Below, piece by piece: positions 58,585-64,000 of a stretch of DNA of 64,000 nt; positions within the stretch are counted from its first letter, which is position 1; each line of letters starts with the position of its first letter. The DNA comes from Symbiodinium natans. Lineage: Eukaryota; Sar; Dinophyceae; Suessiales; Symbiodiniaceae. The stretch spans positions 651,203 through 715,202 of the forward strand of contig CAJNDS010001979.1 in the NCBI GenBank assembly GCA_905221605.1. The letters run 5' to 3'. The notes beneath the pieces are model-generated. The model was not told the origin of the DNA. It was given only the letters and a program-made list of their open reading frames with translations, and made no database searches. Made by a program: the position numbers and the translations under genes.

Positions 58585-58822
58585 GTAGTTTCACCACATA
58601 TATATATATACATATTGTATTTTCACCCTATCTAGGGTGCACAAAGAAGGGGGACCAGCCTTTAGGTAAGAAACCCAAGGTCTTTTGGTCTGCTCTTCTT
58701 TCTTGTGTGTGTGTGCGCGTGTCTGTACTTGTTTTGTTCTGTCTCTCTCTCTCTCTCTCCCTCTCTTTTCTCTCTCGCTCGTTTCAAGAGAATGTTGATC
58801 AAACGCTTGTTGAGATGCTTAG
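55935..58822 (+). CDS. Unrecognised gene, nine exons in one frame
   Basis: Exons 55935-55993, 56514-56594, 56749-56817, 56949-57180, 57703-57782, 57893-57950, 58134-58165, 58636-58665 and 58789-58822. Every junction but the last is phase-consistent, with GT donors at most and GC donors after 56817, 57180 and 57950. The start ATG at 55935 (context CAGCCATGGATG) is plausible but may be internal. The protein has a helical start (MDALETLQVVRELLGLG), beta-like segments (FVKTPTDVEFKLHLPSV) and a conserved-looking centre (KYLKAEYTQLSCANRIVLPD). No family was recognised. Introns contain telomere blocks and a family G element. Confidence 0.62.
56067..56205. repeat. Fold-back element, family G copy in intron 1
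   Basis: GGTAGCCCAGTGGTAC left; AAAAGGGTGCCCTTATTATGA and GGTTACTGGGCTATGACGG right. Confidence 0.65.
56514..56594 (+). CDS. Exon 2, LEEATFVIDSQTEELIIL
   Basis: CCCCAAG acceptor; first G completes Arg with AG of exon 1. Frame LEEATFVIDSQTEELIIL then EAHLKLGP, donor GTATTT. Confidence 0.65.
56749..56817 (+). CDS. Exon 3, KFVKTPTDVEFKLHLPSV
   Basis: AACCAAG acceptor; completes Gly. Frame KFVKTPTDVEFKLHLPSV then KSIS; GC donor GCATAC. Confidence 0.65.
56949..57180 (+). CDS. Exon 4, largest exon of the gene
   Basis: GTGCCAG acceptor; completes Arg. 77 codons: PTDWPQLQSDLFHYAHGLL, PTRLRPFRVSVPGNPRKY, LKAEYTQLSCANRIVLPD, QPLFLHLHLKNFNKME. GC donor GCAAGC at 57181. Strong GC3 throughout. Confidence 0.7.
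57218..57405. repeat. C/T-rich low-complexity tract
   Basis: CCCTCCCC/GCTCTCC-type tract within intron 4. P/S/L-rich open frames through it are artefacts of composition. Confidence 0.85.
57703..57782 (+). CDS. Exon 5, AYPTRLASRFQGFAFQED
   Basis: CACGGAG acceptor (just after a CCCTAAG unit), frame AYPTRLASRFQGFAFQED then EEPFWCNL, donor GTTCTT. Confidence 0.68.
57893..57950 (+). CDS. Exon 6, VGLPAWSWNPVNPWK
   Basis: CACCTGCAG acceptor. Phase selects frame CFLPVGLPAWSWNPVNPWK (the frame starting VFPSGWAACVVLEPR is also open). GC donor GCCTAA. Confidence 0.6.
57976..58091. repeat. Fold-back element, family G copy in intron 6
   Basis: TAGCCCAGTGGTACCCTTTAC left; AAAGGGTGCCCTTATCGTAA and GGTTACTGAGCTACCAAGAA right. 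Confidence 0.7.
58134..58165 (+). CDS. Exon 7, APKLDRGWSK
   Basis: TGCAAG acceptor, frame APKLDRGWSK, donor GTTTAG that begins a TTTAGGG block. Confidence 0.5.
58552..58620. repeat. TA microsatellite pair
   Basis: GTATATATATATATG and CATATATATATATACA arms flank TAGTAGTTTCACCAC; it can fold back on itself. Confidence 0.85.
58636..58665 (+). CDS. Exon 8, VHKEGGPAF
   Basis: CTATCTAG acceptor, completes Leu; frame VHKEGGPAF; good donor GTAAGA. Confidence 0.48.
   Translation, partial: GAQRRGTSL
58789..58822 (+). CDS. Exon 9, after a CT-rich branch/polypyrimidine tract
   Basis: A (CT)n tract (58740-58780) and TTTCAAG precede the exon; donor GTAGGC at 58823. Frames ENVDQTLVEML and MLIKRLLRCL are open; the second is in phase if the exon starts at 58791. 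Confidence 0.45.
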
Positions 58823-60157
58823 GTAGGCCTACCAAAACCCAAGCTAGGCTTGGGGGTCTTCAAATTCGACCCCCATGAACCCGGAAGCCCCATGAAAGTG
58901 GGAGGGGGGGGAAGCGGGGAAGGAGCAGAGCGACGACGATGGGCAGAGTTCTGGGGCGACCAGCAGCTTCACCTGAAACCATCTCATTGGCTCTGTTGGC
59001 TGCTCCTCTGGCGTTTCATGTGGGAGCTTCTTTCATCTTCTCCCCTTCTACCCCCCCACCAACCTTGAACAGTCGAACTCGATTTGGCCCTCCTTCGGCA
59101 GTCTGAGGCTCCCTCCTCGGCAGGCTGCTGGGGAGCACGACACCCGGAGAAAAGAAAACATGTCTTTGCATCGGATCCCGTGTGTCCTAAGATAGGATTG
59201 AGTGTGCCTACGCAGAAGCCTCGAGTGCTGGGATCCTTGAACGTGAAAGATTCAGGGTTGAGGGTTCAGACTATTGGCATCTTTGCAGAATCGAGACCCC
59301 AAGAGGAACCTGGAAACAAGAAGGGGTGGCACCCTCTTTTGGTCTCAAGGGGCTTATAAGGAAATCTAATAATCTAAACCCTAGAAAGAGGGAGCAAGGG
59401 CCTACTCTGGGTCCTGTCACCCTAAACCCTAAACCCTAAACCCTAAACCCTAAACCCTAAACCCTCAGTTCTCTGGGGCCCTGGGAGTAGCTTTGGGGTC
59501 TTTGGCGCCCCTCGACCCTCTAGCAGAAGCTCTCAACCCTTTAGGGTTTAGGGTTTAGGGTTTAGGGTTTAGGGTTTAGCTGGACCTGCCTTGGCATCTT
59601 CGTCCTTCCAGGTTTACCTTCCAGGTCTAGAGTCGCAGGGTTTCTATAAGGGGGGGGCCCCCTTTACTAGACTAAGTAGAGTGAAGGGACTTCCCGAAGC
59701 TAGGACCTTTGCAACCCAATTTCGGGTTCTCACTCTACTTTGTAACTGGGGGGGATTTCCGGAAGCAGCCCCTCCGCGCAACTACAATAACCCCCCAAAA
59801 GCCCAAAACCCTATTCTAATCATTTGGGCTCCTACAGTAGGTTCTGGCTGTCTTCGCCTTGAGGACGCCATGATGCCGTGCGCTCTCAGCAGGAATGTAT
59901 GGTTTACAGCAAGCAGGGTCCTTCGTGAAGACACGATCCCGGGAAATACTTCCAGACCAACCGGAGCGTCTGCACGTCTCAGCCCGAAGCCCTTGCACGC
60001 GAGACAGAGCCAAGACCTAGACCACCAACCGGCAGCAAACGCCGTGTTCACCACCACCCCAACCCACCTCAAGACCCCCCAAAGGGGTTAGGGTTTAGGG
60101 TCCCCCCTAAACCCCTCGCGCACACACTCCTCTCAGCATTGAACCCTCCATATCGCC
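58823..60157. other. Interval with weak candidates and repeats
   Basis: Open GC-rich segments 59124-59180 (all three frames open), 59578-59612 (AGPALASSSFQ) and 59956-60042 (TNRSVCTSQPEALARETE after TTCCAG) are possible exons. CCCTAAA (59420-59465) and TTTAGGG (59540-59578) arrays and a family D element (59646) make up the rest. The 166-codon frame at 59591-60091 runs through family D and is not taken as a gene. Confidence 0.5.
59646..59757. repeat. Fold-back element, family D copy
   Basis: AAGGGGGGGGCCCCCTTTACTAG left; TTGTAACTGGGGGGGATTTCC right; TAGGACCTTTGCAACCC core. Diverged. Confidence 0.6.
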
Positions 60158-60213
60158 ATGCAGCTGATCTTGGGAATCCTAGCGCTGCTTGCGGGCTTCT
60201 GGACACAGCAAGG
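60158..60213 (+). CDS. First exon of a secreted or membrane protein
   Basis: ATG in context CGCCATGCAG; MQLILGILALLAGFWTQQ has the form of a signal peptide (short n-region, leucine-rich core). Donor GTTTGG at 60214. The next exons could be 60938-60996 and 61215-61255, but frames there are ambiguous. Confidence 0.55.
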
Positions 60214-60317
60214 GTTTGGGTTTTAGGGTTTGGTGCTAAGGTTTTGCTATGCGTTGGGTAGGGCTGAATGATTCAAAACAAACATGAAGGTAGGCCGGAA
60301 CTGCGACCATAAGCCCT

Positions 60318-60408
60318 AAGTGTACCTAAATACGGAGTACTTGGGCCTTAAAGCACCTCCTATATAGGGACTTTGGGGCCAAAGTACATAATGAGGTACG
60401 TGGCTCCT
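60318..60408. repeat. Fold-back element, family C copy
   Basis: TAAGTGTACCTAAATACGGAGTA left, AGTACATAATGAGGTACGTGG right, with ACTTGGGCCTTAAAGCACC as in 36288-36392. Confidence 0.6.
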
Positions 60409-60450
60409 TGGGGCTTTAAACGGACTCTACCAGAGCAGACACCTGAGTCT

Positions 60451-60612
60451 GGTTAGGGTTTAGGGTTTAGGGTTTAGGGTTTAGGGTTTAGGGTTTAGGG
60501 TTTAGGGTTTAGGGTTTAGGGTTTAGGGTTTAGGGTTTAGGGTTTAGGGCTTAGGGCTTAGGGTTTAGGGTTTAGGGTTTAGGGTTTAGGGTTTAGGGTT
60601 TAGGGTTTAGGG
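60451..60612. repeat. Long telomere-type array (TTTAGGG)n
   Basis: About 23 units, two of them CTTAGGG. Confidence 0.95.
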
Positions 60613-60679
60613 TACTGAAAACCCTGATTAAACACTTGTCCCTACACGTTAAACCCTAAGCCTTCAGACCCACAAGGGC

Positions 60680-60786
60680 TACTTGGAGGTTCCTAGTACT
60701 AAACGCCCAATCATATAACCCACTTATAAGCCCTGTATACAAGTACAGTTACAGCTGGGTTATTAAGTACCATGAGCCTCCAAGTA
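60680..60786. repeat. Fold-back element, family B copy
   Basis: CTACTTGGAGGTTCCTAGTACT and AAGTACCATGAGCCTCCAAGTAG ends, CACTTATAAGCCC centre. Short and well paired. Confidence 0.75.
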
Positions 60787-60937
60787 GGGTGCTCTAGACC
60801 CTAAACCCTAAGCCCTAAACCCCAAACCCTAAACCCTAAACCCTGAACCCTGAACCCTAAACCCTCAACTCTAAACCCTAAACCCTAAACCCTAGCCCTA
60901 AACCCTAAACCCTAAACCCCAAATCCCGGGCTTGCAG

Positions 60938-60996
60938 GAAGAGCTTGGGCACCCTTGCGTGGCCATTCTGCCGCAGCTGGGCGCTCAGACGCTAGG
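60938..60996 (+). CDS. Exon, frame ambiguous
   Basis: GGCTTGCAG acceptor, high GC; frames EELGHPCVAILPQLGAQT and KSLGTLAWPFCRSWALR are open; the second is in phase with 60213. A TTTAGGG array starts immediately after. Confidence 0.5.
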
Positions 60997-60999
60997 GGT

Positions 61000-61092
61000 T
61001 TAGGGTTTAGGGTTTAGGGTTTAGGGTTTAGGGTTTAGGGTTAGGGTTTGGGGTTCAGGGTTCAGGGTTTAGGGTTTAGGGTTTAGGGTTTA
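61000..61092. repeat. Telomere-type array (TTTAGGG)n
   Basis: About thirteen units with a few variants. Confidence 0.9.
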
Positions 61093-61214
61093 GGGGACCC
61101 AGAGAAGGGCCCTTATTCCCCTGTTTAGGGTTTAAGGTTCCCTTCTTTCAGCCCCTTTAAGTCAAAAAGGGTGTAGGGTGTGCTGTGGCTCCTGAAGAAC
61201 GTTGCAACCGCAAG

Positions 61215-61255
61215 GCAACTTCTGCAACGACACCGGGACCAACCTGATGTCCTCG
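61215..61255 (+). CDS. Mini-exon, NFCNDTGTNLMSS
   Basis: CCGCAAG acceptor; the frame NFCNDTGTNLMSS has G or C at every third position; donor GTAGGA is the edge of the family N element. Cys and Asn-rich composition would suit an extracellular protein. Frame QLLQRHRDQPDVL is also open. Confidence 0.55.
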
Positions 61256-61256
61256 G

Positions 61257-61364
61257 TAGGATTAGGGGGACCCTTAAACGGGAACCCTTCCGAACCCTCT
61301 TCCGGCTCTCTTAAGCAGGACCTTATTGAGAGGGTCTATCCCCAAGGGTCCCCCTAATCCTATC
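61257..61364. repeat. Fold-back element, family N, abutting a splice donor
   Basis: TAGGATTAGGGGGACCCTT and AAGGGTCCCCCTAATCCTA are perfect inverted ends. The G before the left end and the T of the element form the GT donor of the exon at 61215-61255. Confidence 0.8.
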
Positions 61365-61412
61365 CCCTATGGTGGGCATGTTGTGTAACCCTGAACCCGA
61401 AACATCAAACAG

Positions 61413-61508
61413 GAAGCACGACGGTGGAGAGCAAAAGGATGTCGGCCATTCAACCAGCAACTCAGCCGTGAAGCCTCAAATTCACGGGCCACCCCGTCTC
61501 CCCAAGAA
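61413..61508 (+). CDS. Candidate exon, frame ambiguous
   Basis: ATCAAACAG acceptor; frames RKHDGGEQKDVGHSTSNS and EARRWRAKGCRPFNQQLS are both open for over 30 codons; the second is in phase with 61255. Followed by CCTAAAC repeats. Confidence 0.45.
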
Positions 61509-61739
61509 AAAAGCGCTGAACCCCCTAAACCCATAGACCCCTAAACCCTAAGCCTGAACCCTAAGTACTGAACCCAAGCCCCTAAACCCGAGACCTACCT
61601 TTAGGGGCTTTAGGGCTTCTAGGGTTCGTAGCATCAAACCCCTGAACCCTAAAACCTAAACCCTGACCCCTAAACCCTAAACCCTAAACCCTAAACCCTA
61701 AACCCTAAAACCCCAACCTTTAGGGGGCTTTAGGGCTGC

Positions 61740-61815
61740 TAGCGTTCCTGGACCTTCCGTCTATGCCGAGGCTGGCTCTCAAGAGGGCCATCGCTGGGAT
61801 TCCTCCGGCTGGTGT
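61740..61815 (+). CDS. Candidate exon, frame ambiguous
   Basis: Follows a C-strand array and TTTAGGG-like AG. Frames LLAFLDLPSMPRLALKRA and SVPGPSVYAEAGSQEGHR are both open past 61800. A run of about 22 G follows (61835-61858), then TTTAGGG units. Confidence 0.45.
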
Positions 61816-61834
61816 CGCTTCAGCGGACCAATTG

Positions 61835-61858
61835 GGGGGGGGGGGGGGGGGGGGGGGG
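61835..61858. repeat. Poly-G run
   Basis: About 22 consecutive G between an exon-like segment and a telomere-type block. Length may be unreliable in an assembly. Confidence 0.85.
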
Positions 61859-62037
61859 TTTTTTAGGGTTTAGGGTTTAGGGTTTAGGGGTGGTGTTTAG
61901 AAGGGTTTAGGGCTTAGGGTTTCGGAGCCCCCAAGCCCATCTGTTGTTCTGTTACCACTACGAAGCCCTTTGAGAGGAACCCACAAACCGTAAACCCCTG
62001 AACCTTGTAAACCCCTAAACCCCTGTGGCCGTCTGAG

Positions 62038-62107
62038 GCACCTGCTAGGGGCTCAAATTAAGCTTGACCCGACGCCAGCGCGAGGGTTGCGATCTCTAAG
62101 AAGACTG
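62038..62107 (+). CDS. Exon, HLLGAQIKLDPTPARGLR
   Basis: TCTGAG acceptor, frame HLLGAQIKLDPTPARGLR then SLRRL, GC donor GCACCT at 62108, 14 bases before a family B element. Confidence 0.5.
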
Positions 62108-63367
62108 GCACCTCGTCTCGTCTACTTGGAGGTTCATGGGTACTTAAGTGGTACTTATAAGCCCAAGTATAAGTCTACGTGTAACCGACTTTGAGAACCA
62201 GAAACCCTAAACCCCAAACCCGAAAGGCCCTAAACCCTATATGGGGACTTAGAAGTGCAGTTACAGTTCGGGTTATAAGTGCACATGATCCTTCAAGTGC
62301 AGAAGGACCTCCCTCCAGGACCAGTAGGCCGCAAGCATAGGTTCTTGGGGGGGTTTAGGGTTTGGGGTGCAGGGGTGGGCCTGAGGGAGGACCCCATAGT
62401 TCTAAACCAAACCCTAAACCCCAAATCCCAAACCCCAAACCCTAAACCCCAAACCCCAAACCCTAAACCCCTAAACCCCAAACCCCAAACCCTAAACCCT
62501 AAAACCCTAAACCCCCAAACTCTAAACCCTAAACCCTCAGCAGGACCGAGCTTCGGGAGAAGGCTTTGCAGGCCTGGAGCCTGTCGCCGATAAGGTTTTT
62601 TTTTTTTTTTTTGGGGGGGGGGGGGGGGGGTTGTAAAGGTTTGGGGGTTTAGGGTTTAGGGGTTTAGGGAGTGTGGGGTCCAGGGTTGAGGGATTGGGGT
62701 TCAGGATTTACGGTTCAGGGTTCAGGGTTTAGGGCTTGCATCACTGTCATCGTGCGGGGAGATTCAGCCGCGCACCTCCTTTCGCACGCTTGCATAGCTC
62801 AGGCCGTTTGGATTACGGATGTCGGTGTTGGGTGATGTCCTCAGCCCTCGCAAGTCGTAGGGTTTCCTGGGTTGGGCCCCACAGTAGTTGCTATGGCCAT
62901 AGAGCACCCTGAGTCACTACTTTCCTTGGAGTTTGCGGTTTGGGGCTTCTACGAATTGCGTAAGAACCCCGCAAATGTAGAATAGATTCTCTGTTATTAA
63001 AGCGATTATAATTGAGTTTTTTGATAGATGTCTTCGGGGGGTTCTTAAGCAAATGGTAGGTTTGGGGTTGCGCCAGCCCCCTTCTCTCAAGGGATGAAGA
63101 CTCGTACCCCTAGGTTGTACCCCTAAAGGTTCCCCGCAATATATTCCTAATATGACCCTTACATACCCTTATGGATCCTTAAAAAGGGGCCCAAAACCCA
63201 AGGGTACGACCTTAAGGGTCCAAGGTTTAGGGTTTAGGGTTTAGGGTTTAGGGTTTAGGGTTTAGGGTTTAGGGTTCTCGCCCCTCAGGCTGTGACGGAG
63301 GCCCTGGCCACGTCTTTGCCCTTCCGGGCGGCAGAAGTTTACATCGACTATGTCGCACTCTCCCTAG
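62038..63367 (+). CDS. Unrecognised gene, six exons in one frame
   Basis: Exons 62038-62107, 62303-62340, 62544-62594, 62733-62824, 62885-62937 and 63289-63367 all join in phase. The protein segment is helical with hydrophobic runs (SAAHLLSHACIAQAVWITD, VVAMAIEHPESLLSLEFA, AAEVYIDYVALSL). It may include a membrane region. No family was recognised. Start and end lie outside the confident exons. Introns are 60-350 bases, shorter than elsewhere, and two of them contain fold-back elements (families B and O) and one a family F element. Confidence 0.62.
62122..62299. repeat. Family B fold-back element forming most of an intron
   Basis: CTACTTGGAGGTTCATGGGT left; ACATGATCCTTCAAGTGCAG right, the last AG of which (62301-62302) is the acceptor of the next exon. 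The middle carries CCCTAAA-type units (62206-62240). Confidence 0.7.
62303..62340 (+). CDS. Mini-exon, KDLPPGPVGRKH
   Basis: AAGTGCAG acceptor, frame KDLPPGPVGRKH, donor GTTCTT. In phase with 62107 and 62544. Confidence 0.6.
62400..62540. repeat. Variant C-strand array (CCCCAAA/CCCTAAA)
   Basis: CCCTAAACCCCAAAC alternation, about 20 units. Confidence 0.85.
62544..62594 (+). CDS. Exon, TELREKALQAWSLSPI
   Basis: CAGCAG acceptor; completes Arg; frame TELREKALQAWSLSPI; donor GTTTTT at the start of a T18-G20 run. In phase on both sides. Confidence 0.7.
62595..62632. repeat. T-run followed by G-run at an intron start
   Basis: About 18 T then about 18 G, directly after the exon end (G then T18 gives the GT donor). 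Confidence 0.9.
62733..62824 (+). CDS. Exon, ACITVIVRGDSAAHLLSH
   Basis: The acceptor is the AG of a GTTTAGGG unit (62731-62732); completes Arg; frame ACITVIVRGDSAAHLLSH then ACIAQAVWITDV; donor GTGTTG at 62825. Confidence 0.68.
62885..62937 (+). CDS. Exon, VAMAIEHPESLLSLEFA
   Basis: CCCACAG acceptor; completes Val; frame VAMAIEHPESLLSLEFA; donor GTTTGG 12 bases before a family O element. Confidence 0.68.
62949..63058. repeat. Fold-back element, family O copy 3
   Basis: TACGAATTGCGTAAGAACCCC left; GGGGGGTTCTTAAGCAAATGG right. Confidence 0.6.
63084..63224. repeat. Fold-back element, family F copy
   Basis: AAGACTCGTACCCCTAGGTTG left; GGGTACGACCTTAAGGGTCC right. Confidence 0.7.
63225..63274. 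repeat. Telomere-type array (TTTAGGG)n
   Basis: Seven units between a family F element and the exon at 63289. Confidence 0.9.
63289..63367 (+). CDS. Exon, AVTEALATSLPFRAAEVY
   Basis: GCCCCTCAG acceptor, frame AVTEALATSLPFRAAEVY then IDYVALSL with high GC3, GC donor GCGCGT at 63368, followed by TTTAGGG units. Confidence 0.68.
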
Positions 63368-63443
63368 GCGCGTTTAGGGTCTAGGGTTTAGGGTTTAGGG
63401 TTTGGGATGAACGTCAGGGTGTGAACTTGATGTTCGACCGAAT

Positions 63444-63532
63444 ATACCTGGGACCCTATTTCACCTATAGTTTTACAGGTCATACCTACTTATTAAGGGG
63501 TAGCTACGATACTAATCTGGAGGTAAAAAGAG
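63444..63532. repeat. Dispersed repeat, family M copy 1
   Basis: CACCTATAGTTTTACAGG, TATACCTACT, AAGGGGTAG words recur at 63656-63745 (ACCTACAGTTTTACGGG, TATACCTACT, AAGGGGTAG). Ends partly complementary (CCTGGGACC versus GGAGG). Confidence 0.55.
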
Positions 63533-63655
63533 TCCAAGGTAGATGTTGTAGGAGTTCCGGATCAAAGCAGGTTGGTTCTGTAAGAGGAGGATCTCATGAG
63601 TGCCCTGTGCGGGCTTTTAAACCCCCCAACTTTCAACCTTAAACCCTACTGTGAC

Positions 63656-63745
63656 CCCGGTTACCTACAGTTTTACGGGTTATACCTACTAATTATAAGG
63701 GGTAGTTACTACTACTGTAGGTACATATACTCCCAGGTAAACCCT
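63656..63745. repeat. Dispersed repeat, family M copy 2
   Basis: Second copy about 210 bases downstream of the first, same orientation. The last 250 bases of the window are unique AT/GC-balanced sequence with no gene seen. Confidence 0.55.
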
Positions 63746-64000
63746 GGAGGCTCTGGCTCCTAACTTGGGCAATTAAATACTCCTTCTCGTGCACTTCGTC
63801 TTTCGGATGTTGGACACCTCGTCCTGTCCTACAAGTTTGCGAAGTGTCACGGGTTATTGTTCATTTCTGTGTGGTGGTGCTCGTTTGTCATGCTTCGTCA
63901 CATGCAGAAGGTTAGCCGGCCTGAGGTGTTAAGATTTTCGGGGCGTAGGGTACCAGAAATACATCACGGAAGTACCAGTAAGTTTGGGAGACAGAGCAGA

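Noticed and set aside
59591-60091. 166-codon + frame
   Set aside because: It passes straight through a family D fold-back element and repeat sequence; at most parts of it are exons.
63421-63642. 73-codon + frame
   Set aside because: Includes the family M repeat and shows no splice-consistent link to the gene upstream.

Overview
The window looks like nuclear DNA of a dinoflagellate. Three things point there: a PAS-like membrane protein of a type I recall from dinoflagellate genomes, protein-coding segments all on the + strand, and frequent GC-AG introns beside GT-AG ones. The species cannot be fixed from the sequence. No rRNA, tRNA, CRISPR, operon or bacterial promoter was seen. Functional names rest on motif recognition and frame/phase consistency, not on a database search.

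Most of the 64 kb is intron or intergenic filler. The dominant component is the plant/alveolate telomere unit TTTAGGG/CCCTAAA, in about a hundred interstitial blocks on both strands, from two to over forty units long and often degenerate. Many exons have C-strand (CCCTAAA) units before them and G-strand (TTTAGGG) units after them, so many introns begin with G-strand and end with C-strand repeats and are self-complementary. Scattered among the blocks are at least a dozen families of about 80-180 bp fold-back (MITE-like) elements. Exons are mostly 30-230 bp islands of high GC3.

Layout. 0-18 kb: mainly repeats, with isolated exon-like islands (a possible nucleotide-sugar-transporter exon at 2.6 kb). 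18.4-18.75 kb: a long coding segment interrupted by the 8-nt string gtaagcag. 19-25.5 kb: scattered candidate exons. 25.9-38.9 kb: a poly(ADP-ribose) polymerase (PARP/ART) gene whose catalytic domain is split over about ten mini-exons and keeps the H-Y-E residues. 39.4-44.4 kb: many small exons of unrecognised gene(s). 44.98-46.43 kb: an unrecognised gene whose first exons join in phase and whose last candidate exon ends in TAG. 47.7-51.9 kb: a multi-pass membrane protein with a PAS-like domain; its 5' half is the only repeat-poor island. 55.9-58.8 kb: an unrecognised gene with a plausible start codon. 60.2 kb: first exon of a secreted or membrane protein. 62.0-63.4 kb: six exons in one continuous frame, unrecognised.

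Most notable: telomere-like blocks flanked by 8-19 nt duplications of the neighbouring DNA, filled and empty copies of the same fold-back element, and repeat units or fold-back ends that lie exactly at splice sites. Together these suggest that telomeric repeats and fold-back elements inserted into genes and were turned into, or enlarged, introns. This is inference and needs transcript data.
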